From Mailhella sp. (GTDB lineage Bacteria; Desulfobacterota; Desulfovibrionia; Desulfovibrionales; Desulfovibrionaceae), in assembly GCA_017408905.1 (NCBI GenBank), contig JAFQTU010000075.1:1-64000 (forward strand): 64,000 nt of DNA, given 5' to 3'. The notes under the pieces are model-generated. The model did no database searches, was not told where the DNA came from, and worked only from the letters and a program-made list of their open reading frames with translations. The stretch's first letter is position 1. Every line of letters begins with the position of its first letter. Below are positions 24,510-31,553 of the stretch, piece after piece. Both the position numbers and the translations under genes were made by a program.

Positions 24510-25805
24510 TTAATTGATCCAGTCTTCGGAGAAGTCGCCTATCTCGCGGCCAAGGTGCTCCTTCAGCTTTTCCAGAAGGCGGGCCTCAAGCTGGCGTATG
24601 CGCTCGCGCGTGACGTTGTAGCGTTCGCCAATCTCGCGCAGGGTGGCGGGTTCGTCGGTCAGGAGGCGGTTTTCGAGGATATAGATCTCTTTTTCCGAAA
24701 GCGAAGGCATGAGCTCCTCGATGCTGTCCCGCACGAGGCGGGCTATCTCGGAACCGGCGATGTCTTCTTCGATGCCCGGGCCGAGGGCGGGGAGGAAGTC
24801 CATGCGCGAGGCGCTCCCGTTCTCGTCGCTCACGGGGACGTCCAGCGAAACGTCGCTGGCATCGAGCCTCTGCTGCATCTCGACGACCTGATCCTGCGTG
24901 ACGCCGAGGCGCTGGGAGAGCAGGGCGGAATCGGGGTCGAAGCCCTGAAGGATGAGCTTCTGCCTTTCTCGGTTGAGATTGTAGAAGAGCTTGCGCTGGG
25001 CCTGCGTAGTGCCTATCTTGACCATGCGCCAGTTATCCATGATGAATTTCAGGATATAGGCCTTGATCCAGAACGAGGCGTAGTAGGAGAATTTGATGCC
25101 CTTGTCGGGGTCGAACTTGTTCACGGCGCGCAGAAGGCCCACGTTGCCTTCCTGGATGAGGTCGAGCACGTTCTGCATCCAGCGGCGCTGGAAATCCATG
25201 GCGATGCGCACCACAAGGCGCAGATGCGAGGAAATGATGCGGAAGGCGGCCTCGCTGTCGCCGTGGTCGCGCACGCGGCGGGCCAGTTCGGTCTCTTCTT
25301 CCGGGTCGAGCAGGGGGAAGCGGCTCACTTCCCGCAGGTAGCTCTGGAGATTGTCGCGCAGGTTCAGGCTGGGGAGGCGCGGGCCGCTGACGGCGGGAAG
25401 GGAACTGCCCAGATCGATGACATCGCCGCCGAGCTGGTCGTAATCCTCGGAGAAGGAGTCGTCTTCCACCAGTTCGGCATCCTGCGCAGGCATGTCGAAA
25501 TCGGCGTCGAGGATTTCGGGCGTTTCGGCCGTATCCTCATCGGCGTCAGGGCAGGGGATGTCGTCCGCGCCGGAAGCGCCCGCCTTGGAGCGGGAGGCGC
25601 TTTTTTTCGCAGAGGCGGCATGATTTTTTTGCGCGGCAGGAGAGCATTCGATGCCGTCATCGCATTCGGAGATGTCCGTAATGTCGATGATATCGGCATC
25701 ATGCTGAGATGTCAGGCTTTTTTTCTTTCCCTGAGGCTCGTTTCCGCGTTCGCGGCCGCCGGGGCCGAAGAGTTCGGCATCCTGCGCATCAGACTTTTTC
25801 GACAT
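24510..25805 (-). CDS. rpoH: RpoH-type alternative sigma factor with acidic N-terminal extension
   Basis: A 431-residue sigma-70-family factor. Region 1.2/2 begins near residue 140 (LQSYLREVSRFPLLDPEEE) with core-binding LIQEGNVGLLRAVNKFDPDK and promoter-melting FSYYASFWIKAYI. The RpoH box is close to consensus in QRKLFYNLNRERQKL. Region 4 ends with LREIGERYNVTRERIRQLEA. The first 130 residues are an unusual low-complexity acidic extension, much longer than in E. coli RpoH (284 residues in total). The heat-shock role is family knowledge; the extension could be a regulatory handle. It heads a unit with the TPR and LolB-like genes, fitting an envelope or protein-folding stress role. Confidence 0.88.
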   Translation of the reverse strand: MSKKSDAQDAELFGPGGRERGNEPQGKKKSLTSQHDADIIDITDISECDDGIECSPAAQKNHAASAKKSASRSKAGASGADDIPCPDADEDTAETPEILDADFDMPAQDAELVEDDSFSEDYDQLGGDVIDLGSSLPAVSGPRLPSLNLRDNLQSYLREVSRFPLLDPEEETELARRVRDHGDSEAAFRIISSHLRLVVRIAMDFQRRWMQNVLDLIQEGNVGLLRAVNKFDPDKGIKFSYYASFWIKAYILKFIMDNWRMVKIGTTQAQRKLFYNLNRERQKLILQGFDPDSALLSQRLGVTQDQVVEMQQRLDASDVSLDVPVSDENGSASRMDFLPALGPGIEEDIAGSEIARLVRDSIEELMPSLSEKEIYILENRLLTDEPATLREIGERYNVTRERIRQLEARLLEKLKEHLGREIGDFSEDWIN

Positions 25806-25966
25806 GATACATCCTTATTTCCAGCAGAAGTTCCGGCCGGAAGGCCCGCCTGCCAGAGCGTATCCTATAGTTTAAGGTTGGCGTTTTCAACGATTTTCAG
25901 TAAAGCTAAAAAAGTTCGGGGGAAAAAGACGCTCCCGGCCCTATTCCCGATGTGAAGGAGTCCCCT

Positions 25967-26497
25967 ATGGAAGTCAGAAAAACCGTGTTCTGCCGCCTCG
26001 TTCTCCACGCTGTTCTTTGCGTTCTCGTCGCCCTTTCCGCCTTTGCGCCCAGCGCTTCCCTTGCCGCAGAAAAAGCGGCGGAGGGCCAGCCGGTGAAGCT
26101 CAAGGCCATACAGACCTATGAATTGCTGGATATGCTCGCCGAAGAGCATGGCAAGGTGATTCTGGTCAACTTCTTTGCCTCGTTCTGCGGCCCCTGCCGA
26201 CAGGAGATCCCCGAACTCATCCAGCTCCGCAAGGAGATCTCCGAGGAAGACCTTGTGATCATCGGCGTGGCCATCGATCAGGATATCCGCGATGCCGAGG
26301 ACTTTGTCGGAAAGATGGGGATGCAGGGCGCGTATCCTGTGTTCTTCGCGCAGGAAGACGTGGTGCGTTCCTATCGCATAAACGCCATCCCGTTCAATGT
26401 CATCTATAATCGCAAGGGCCGCATCGAAGTGAGCGAGCCCGGCTATGTGCCCGCCGCCGACATGAAGAAATTCATCATGGACCTTATCCGCCGCTGA
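25967..26497 (+). CDS. TlpA/ResA-type periplasmic thioredoxin-like protein
   Basis: A 176-residue protein. The start at 25967 is chosen because AAGGAG lies seven bases upstream; an in-frame ATG five codons earlier falls at the ribosome binding site. A signal peptide (about residues 1-35, ending SLAAE) exports it. The thioredoxin fold shows VNFFASFCGPCRQEIPEL with the CGPC active site near residue 74, and the cis-proline motif NAIPFNVIYNRKGR. Such proteins reduce disulfides outside the cytoplasm, for example during cytochrome c maturation. It diverges from rpoH with 161 bases between, which must hold both promoters. Confidence 0.88.
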   Translation: MEVRKTVFCRLVLHAVLCVLVALSAFAPSASLAAEKAAEGQPVKLKAIQTYELLDMLAEEHGKVILVNFFASFCGPCRQEIPELIQLRKEISEEDLVIIGVAIDQDIRDAEDFVGKMGMQGAYPVFFAQEDVVRSYRINAIPFNVIYNRKGRIEVSEPGYVPAADMKKFIMDLIRR

Positions 26498-26547
26498 ACC
26501 GGCCCGCGCATTTGCCCTGTTCGATATCTACCAAGGGAGAAGAGAGA

Positions 26548-27489
26548 ATGAATGTTACCTGCCCCCAGTGCAGAACCGTTTACCGCCTGCCGGACGAGAA
26601 GGCCAAGGCCGGCGTCAAGCTCCGCTGTTCCGTGTGCCGCCACGTCTTTGCCCTGCCTGCCGAAGAACCTGCCGAGGAGCCCCTTTCCTTTGGCGGCGAA
26701 CAGGAAAAGACCGCGCCGGAATCCGGCCTTGCCATGAATGGGCTGGAGAACCCCAGCCGTTCCGCTCCGTCCGAGGGCCTGTCTCTGGAAGGGGACAAGC
26801 CTTCCGGCGGCCTTGATATCGATATGCCGTCTGCCGATGGAATGAAAGAAGACGAGGCGGAGCGCGAGGAAACGCAGGGCGAGGCGTCCGCCTCCCTCGA
26901 TATGCCCGAGCAGAAGCCTTCCCGCTTCGAAGGCATGTTCGGCCTGCTCCTCTGCGCCGCTATCGTGGGCGGCGGCATCTGGGCATGGCAGAACACCCCG
27001 TACCTCGACGGTATCAAGGCGCTTGTCGCGCAGGAAGAGGTGAAGCCCGCCTCTGAGACGGTCCAGTCTGCCGAGTCCGCCATCGAGAAGCTCGAACTTC
27101 TTGATGTGGCCCAGTATCAGGTGAAGAACGAGAAGATAGGCCGCCTTGTGGTCATCGAGGGCAAGGTTCGCAACAATTTCAATTCGCCGCGCGAACTTAT
27201 CAGCCTTGAGGCCGAACTCCACGACAAGGATGGCAAGGTCCTTGCTTCTCGTAGGCAGATCGCCGGCATCAGCCTGAGCCCGTTCCAGCTCGAAGTGCTG
27301 GACAAGGCGGAACTCGAGAACACCCTGAACCGCAAGCTCGACATCGTGACCTCCAATATCAACGTGATGCCCGGTGCGGAAGTGCCGTTCACGGTGGTGT
27401 TCAGCGAGATCCCCGCCGGGGCCAGCGACTACAAGGTGCGCATCGTCGAGGCGGCCATGCCCAAGCCTGTGGGCAACCTTACGAAGTAG
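26548..27489 (+). CDS. Zinc-ribbon (MJ0042) / DUF3426 membrane protein
   Basis: A 313-residue protein. The start at 26548 follows GGGAGAAGAGAG. The N-terminus is an MJ0042-type zinc ribbon, VTCPQCRTVYRLPDEKA and LRCSVCRHVF, with four cysteines. An acidic linker runs to residue 125, then one membrane segment (LLLCAAIVGGGIWAW). The extracytoplasmic C-terminal part is a DUF3426-type domain with VVIEGKVRNNFNSPRELISL and VTSNINVMPGAEVPFTVVF. The family is common in deltaproteobacteria, and its function is not established. It follows the thioredoxin-like gene by 50 bases, probably as one operon. Confidence 0.8.
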   Translation: MNVTCPQCRTVYRLPDEKAKAGVKLRCSVCRHVFALPAEEPAEEPLSFGGEQEKTAPESGLAMNGLENPSRSAPSEGLSLEGDKPSGGLDIDMPSADGMKEDEAEREETQGEASASLDMPEQKPSRFEGMFGLLLCAAIVGGGIWAWQNTPYLDGIKALVAQEEVKPASETVQSAESAIEKLELLDVAQYQVKNEKIGRLVVIEGKVRNNFNSPRELISLEAELHDKDGKVLASRRQIAGISLSPFQLEVLDKAELENTLNRKLDIVTSNINVMPGAEVPFTVVFSEIPAGASDYKVRIVEAAMPKPVGNLTK

Positions 27490-27534
27490 CGTTCGGGGGC
27501 GTTGAAGAAAAACGGCGTGGGGCAAAAAAAGTGC

Positions 27535-27561
27535 TTGCCAAAAGCCGCGTCTTCCTATAAA
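27535..27561 (+). promoter_or_regulatory. Promoter candidate for tRNA-Phe
   Basis: TTGCCA at 27535-27540 and TATAAA at 27556-27561 lie 15 bases apart, with tRNA-Phe starting 15 bases on. The GCTTGCCAA context is shared with the tRNA-Leu and the second tRNA-Met promoters. Confidence 0.6.
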
Positions 27562-27576
27562 CATTCTTTCTGTCGT

Positions 27577-27652
27577 GCCGAGGTAGCTCAGTTGGTAGAG
27601 CAGGGGACTGAAAATCCCCGTGTGGGCAGTTCGATTCTGTCCCTCGGCACCA
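27577..27652 (+). tRNA. tRNA-Phe (GAA anticodon), island integration site
   Basis: A 76-base tRNA with acceptor GCCGAGG/CCTCGGC and encoded ACCA. The anticodon stem GGGGA/TCCCC holds loop CTGAAAA, giving GAA for phenylalanine. The last 17 bases form part of the left attachment repeat of the island, so integration leaves the gene whole. Confidence 0.97.
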
Positions 27653-27656
27653 TTTT
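27636..27656 (+). repeat. attL direct repeat
   Basis: The 21-bp sequence containing CCCTCGGCACCATTTT recurs exactly at 47925-47945. It covers the last 17 bases of tRNA-Phe plus four further bases. Confidence 0.93.
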
Positions 27657-27664
27657 GATTTAAT

Positions 27665-27692
27665 GAGTCACAGTTTTTCGAAACTGTGACTC
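27665..27692 (+). terminator. Terminator just inside the island
   Basis: GAGTCACAGTTT and AAACTGTGACTC form a perfect 12-bp stem with loop TTCG, followed by seven T. It ends tRNA-Phe transcription after island insertion separated the tRNA from its native terminator at 47967. Confidence 0.88.
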
Positions 27693-27726
27693 TTTTTTTG
27701 TTTTAAATCAACGAGTTACAGATTCA

Positions 27727-27740
27727 AACTGCCCGCACGA
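27727..27740 (+). repeat. Subterminal repeat, left copy (possible integrase arm site)
   Basis: AACTGCCCGCACGA here recurs exactly and in the same orientation at 47789-47802, near the other end of the island. Paired subterminal repeats suggest integrase arm-type binding sites. Confidence 0.6.
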
Positions 27741-27778
27741 GTATTTTATTGATTTCAATGAGACTGTGACAATTCACT

Positions 27779-29461
27779 ATGCCAACTGGGACAACTGGAC
27801 TACGGTTGAAAAGTCAGACAAATTCTTCAGAGTTTGGTTACGGAAGTCACCTTTATCTGAAAGGCAGAATTTTTTATTTCCGCTACGTTCTTCCGAAAAA
27901 GCTACAAGCTGTTTTCGGAAAGAACGAAATCCGCTTGAGCCTCAACACTCCTTACCTCAAGGAAGCAGTGTTGCTCTCTCAGCGGCTTTTTTCTGTTTTG
28001 CTGGACTATAAGGAAGGGATACGACTTCCAAGCCGTACAGATCCAGCAAAGACGCTTTTTGCCGAACTCAACAGCCTCATTGAAAATCCCGAATTTCGAC
28101 GCGTCGAAAATTCGGAGAATGATACGAGACTTCGTTTTCAATCCCTGATTGAAAAGCTTCAGTCTTCTACGCAAGAAAGCTCGCCAACAACTCCTCATGG
28201 AGCTGTAGGTGAGCTTTTTGCGTTATTTCTCCCGCTACTAACTTCTGCACTTTCCGCAGCGAATGCCACTTCATCATTTCAGCAGCCAGGAAAAGAAGTG
28301 CTGACAGGATCAGCACTTATTGAGAAGTATGCGGCTAGTAAAATTTCTGAGAAAAAATGGCGTGAAAGGACAGTCAACGATCACAAAAATCGCCTGTATC
28401 GTCTTGTGGAAATCTTGGGAGACAAGCCGATAAATCAGTACAGCAGAGACGATATGCGCTATATGCGCGATACTCTACGAAGACTTCCTCCTAACAGGAA
28501 ATATGCAAAGGAATATCAAGGAAAGTCCATATCAGAATTACTGTGCATGAAGCATGAAAAGACGCTTGCGATCAAGACTGTCAATGACACTATGGAAGAC
28601 ATCTCTGGAATGTTCACTTGGGCAACAAGGGAGTTATATCTTCAAGTTAATCCTGCACGAGGGTTGAGCATCCGTGATGATGCACTCGATATTGAAAGAA
28701 GAAGGCCGTTTGATAACAAAGATATCGAGCGGATTTTTGCAAAGGAAATATACCTGCCAAGAAGCTTCATCAATCCTGCTTATTACTGGTGTCCGCTGAT
28801 AGCTCTGTTTACAGGCATGAGAATAGAGGAAATAAGCCAGCTCTATCTGTGCGATCTGTACGAGTGGAACGAGTCTGGTGTCTATGTATTCGATATAAAT
28901 AACAAGCCGAATAGCAAAGGTGAACAGGATAAGGAACTGAAAACGAAACACGCTAGAAGGCTAATTCCTGTTCACTCTACGTTGATAAAATTAGGACTAC
29001 TTGAGTATCGAAACGAAGTGGAGCTTCGTGGAGAAGAACGCTTGTTTCCTGAACTGCGTAAGACGAAGGGTAGCATGAAATACGGCATTGAAGTCGGAAA
29101 GCATTTCAGCAGATTCCTTGATAATAATCATATCCCACGAGAGAAGAAGACATTCCACTCATTCCGACATTCTTTTTCGCAGTTCTACAAGGAACGCCAG
29201 CTGCACGATGAGATGTTTAGGCAGCTTTTCGGACATGAAGAAACAAATCTCGCTGCAAAGCAGTACGGAACGGCCTTTACTCCAGTGCAGTGTGTGCAGC
29301 GCATTGAGATGTTGGATTTTCCTGTTGATGTGGAGAATATTGCGTGGAAGGGAACTGAGAAGACATCAAAGAAGCAAGAGAAGATTCAGCGACCAGTGGC
29401 GAGAAGAAAGTCAGCGGTTAGAAGGATTCGCTTGGCAGATGTGTCGGAGATGGAAAGCTAA
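27779..29461 (+). CDS. Island tyrosine integrase
   Basis: A 560-residue tyrosine recombinase, long for the family. The N-terminus has HLYLKGRIFYFRYVLPKKLQ, the pattern of DUF6538-type integrase heads. A SAM-like core-binding domain (about 180-290) precedes the catalytic domain. Box I arginine is in LFTGMRIEEISQLYL near residue 347, box II FHSFRHSFSQF near 460, then LFGHEETNLAAKQYG with the nucleophile tyrosine near 495. The C-terminal 50 residues are strongly basic. All catalytic residues are present. It lies directly inside attL of the tRNA-Phe island and reads inward. The start codon lacks a clear ribosome binding site. Confidence 0.92.
   Translation: MPTGTTGLRLKSQTNSSEFGYGSHLYLKGRIFYFRYVLPKKLQAVFGKNEIRLSLNTPYLKEAVLLSQRLFSVLLDYKEGIRLPSRTDPAKTLFAELNSLIENPEFRRVENSENDTRLRFQSLIEKLQSSTQESSPTTPHGAVGELFALFLPLLTSALSAANATSSFQQPGKEVLTGSALIEKYAASKISEKKWRERTVNDHKNRLYRLVEILGDKPINQYSRDDMRYMRDTLRRLPPNRKYAKEYQGKSISELLCMKHEKTLAIKTVNDTMEDISGMFTWATRELYLQVNPARGLSIRDDALDIERRRPFDNKDIERIFAKEIYLPRSFINPAYYWCPLIALFTGMRIEEISQLYLCDLYEWNESGVYVFDINNKPNSKGEQDKELKTKHARRLIPVHSTLIKLGLLEYRNEVELRGEERLFPELRKTKGSMKYGIEVGKHFSRFLDNNHIPREKKTFHSFRHSFSQFYKERQLHDEMFRQLFGHEETNLAAKQYGTAFTPVQCVQRIEMLDFPVDVENIAWKGTEKTSKKQEKIQRPVARRKSAVRRIRLADVSEMES
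28094..28109. repeat. 16-bp palindrome, copy 1
   Basis: TTTCGACGCGTCGAAA is a perfect palindrome inside the integrase coding sequence; the same 16 bases recur at 34379-34394 in an intergenic region. Confidence 0.7.
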
Positions 29462-29524
29462 TGGGGCTGCGTGCGGGCGCACAAACGCACCGCACGCATA
29501 GTGGAAATCGAGGTATTCTGACGA

Positions 29525-31273
29525 CTAGAAAATTGGAATTTGTGGAAAGTGTGGAGTGTTGTTTCTCGTTTTTCGATAATTTTTAGGATTTATGCCATAT
29601 AACTTCATTTTATTATAAAAAGTAGCGCGACATATTTTTAGTGTTTTTGCAGCATCCTTTACTCTTCCTTGATTTTGAATAAGTGCGTTTTCAATTTTTT
29701 CTCGTTCAGATGCATCCTTATTTTTTCTTGTTTGGTGGCTGTTAATTCGTTGAACAAGAAATATGAAAGGAAACATTCTTTCAAGTTCTTGAGTCGTAAT
29801 ATATGGATTATTTCCATGAACTTCAATCATCGTACGATATACATAACGAAGCTGGTCAATGTTTCTAGGCCAGTGATAGTTATGAATAAAAGAATGGGCA
29901 TAGTCATCAAAAACTATACGAGCAGATCTGAGTTTTAGTTCTACATCGGAATAAAATTCAATATCTTGTTTTCGTGCTCGCAAAGGAAGAATCTTTATTT
30001 TATTTTTAAATTGATCATAAAGTAAATGAGTTAACGTTCCCTTGTTTACAGCTTCTTCAGGTACGCTAGAAACAGAACATATCACATTCACATTGAGTCG
30101 ATATTCAAGATTGTTATCATACTTTGTTGTCTTGCTATGTTGAAGAAAATAAGCCAGCTTATTCTGGCTGTGGACTGCAAGGTGGTCTATATGGTCAAGA
30201 AAAAGGGTCCCGTTATTCGCTTGTTCTAGTTTTCCGGTTAAAACTGACATTCGTGAACCAAAAATAACAGTATTACTTTCAAGGCTCGAAAGCTTAGCAC
30301 AGTCTACATAAATAAATGGTCCAGGCTTGCCGTTTAATCCCAAAGTACGAGCTACATATTCTTTCTCAGTGCCATCTTCAGCCTCTATTAGTAGAGGAAT
30401 AAGTGTTTTTTGATTAATGTATAATTTTATAATGTTATTTATATAAGGTGAATACATATATCGATTGCATACAGCGAGATATTCTTCTGGATTATTAATA
30501 GTTGTTTTAAATTGGATAATTTTTTGATTACCATTTTTTAATTTACTGTATATTATTTCATAATCACCTGTTAGATTTTCGATATTAATATGAGCAAATA
30601 ATGAACCTTCATCATTATTTAATATATCATCAGCATGACGCTGTAAGAATTCATTAATGTTAATTCTCGATTCAATCCTTTTTTTTAATTCATGTTGTCC
30701 ACCAACTATACGTCCATCGGGGGAAATAATTAGCCAAGGTGTAACCACTTCCTCTAGGATTTTTTCGGACTGATTTCTAAGGCGCTGTTGTAGACAGGTG
30801 TTGCTTACCATGGATGCGACACGTCCTAGCAAAAGCCGATCAGTCTTGCCAATGTCGTTGATATAAAAAGCAGCCAAAATAAAACCGTAAAAAAAATTCT
30901 TCTGGTCAACAAGTTTAGAGTAAAGAAATTTAGCCTCTTTTCCGCTGCCATCGGAAAATGACGCAGTTAATACAGCTTTGCCTAATTCAGCTAGTTTTTC
31001 ACAAGAAAAGTCTGATGGGTGAAAGCTGTATCCTGCTTTAAAGCTGCTTTCTACAACTATATGCTCTTCATCCAGCACCATAAACAGGAAAGCTTTGGGG
31101 AAGATGTCTCGAAGTAATGAAAGAGCATTGTGGCTAGCTGATTTCAGCATTTGCTGACGAGGAGAGTACTGCTTTCTGTCAGAAATTGGGGATAGGCTTG
31201 AGCTATGCTCACTTGTGCTCATAGCATCGGGAAACTTTGGTACCGCAGTCGGAATTATCCATTTGTTTTCCAT
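29525..31273 (-). CDS. Degenerate sigma-54-activator-like regulator with Fis-type HTH
   Basis: A 582-residue protein with AcoR-like order: an N-terminal GAF/PAS-type sensory region (about 50-260), an AAA+ region (about 280-500) and a Fis-type helix-turn-helix near 545-565 (GRVKDAAKTLKICRATFYNK). The AAA+ part is eroded. Walker A reads EAEDGTEKEYVAR rather than GESGTGKE, and the sigma-54 contact loop GAFTGA is replaced by SVLTGK. Walker B is nearly normal (NGTLFLDHID). It therefore probably binds DNA but does not remodel sigma-54 polymerase. AGGAGGTGAGGA precedes the ATG. It is transcribed toward the integrase and away from the helicase gene, and TGTCTA repeats lie just upstream. Confidence 0.85.
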   Translation of the reverse strand: MENKWIIPTAVPKFPDAMSTSEHSSSLSPISDRKQYSPRQQMLKSASHNALSLLRDIFPKAFLFMVLDEEHIVVESSFKAGYSFHPSDFSCEKLAELGKAVLTASFSDGSGKEAKFLYSKLVDQKNFFYGFILAAFYINDIGKTDRLLLGRVASMVSNTCLQQRLRNQSEKILEEVVTPWLIISPDGRIVGGQHELKKRIESRININEFLQRHADDILNNDEGSLFAHINIENLTGDYEIIYSKLKNGNQKIIQFKTTINNPEEYLAVCNRYMYSPYINNIIKLYINQKTLIPLLIEAEDGTEKEYVARTLGLNGKPGPFIYVDCAKLSSLESNTVIFGSRMSVLTGKLEQANNGTLFLDHIDHLAVHSQNKLAYFLQHSKTTKYDNNLEYRLNVNVICSVSSVPEEAVNKGTLTHLLYDQFKNKIKILPLRARKQDIEFYSDVELKLRSARIVFDDYAHSFIHNYHWPRNIDQLRYVYRTMIEVHGNNPYITTQELERMFPFIFLVQRINSHQTRKNKDASEREKIENALIQNQGRVKDAAKTLKICRATFYNKMKLYGINPKNYRKTRNNTPHFPQIPIF

Positions 31274-31313
31274 TCCTCACCTCCTGATCGATATCCAGTT
31301 CTTGCTACCGATA

Positions 31314-31370
31314 TGTCTATCAAAATGTCTATTTTTTGTCTATTTTAAATGTCTAAAAAAGACATAGACA
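31314..31370. promoter_or_regulatory. Array of TGTCTA repeats (operator candidate)
   Basis: TGTCTA occurs at 31314, 31326, 31337 and 31350, with an inverted TAGACA at 31365-31370. The 11-13-base spacing puts the copies on one face of the helix. The array lies 41 bases upstream of the regulator start codon and between divergent genes, so it may be that regulator's own binding site. Confidence 0.6.
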
Positions 31371-31501
31371 ATTTGTATATTAATAAATTCATTTAGTTAC
31401 AAAACAATATTGTTTGTGCGGTGCGCCTGTGCGACCTATGCCTGAAGGAAGCTATTTAATGTTCGCTGGGCGGGTTAAGTTTTTAAATACACGGGGTGTT
31501 T

Positions 31502-31535
31502 ATGTTCTGCGGGAATGACCCGCAGAACATTTTTT
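31502..31535 (+). terminator. Leader hairpin with T run directly before the DUF927 gene
   Basis: ATGTTCTGCGGG and CCCGCAGAACAT form a perfect 12-bp stem with a 5-base loop, followed by a T run to 31535. The start codon at 31554 is only 18 bases beyond, leaving room for the ribosome binding site but not for a promoter. Confidence 0.85.
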
Positions 31536-31553
31536 CGCTCAAGGAGGTTATTC

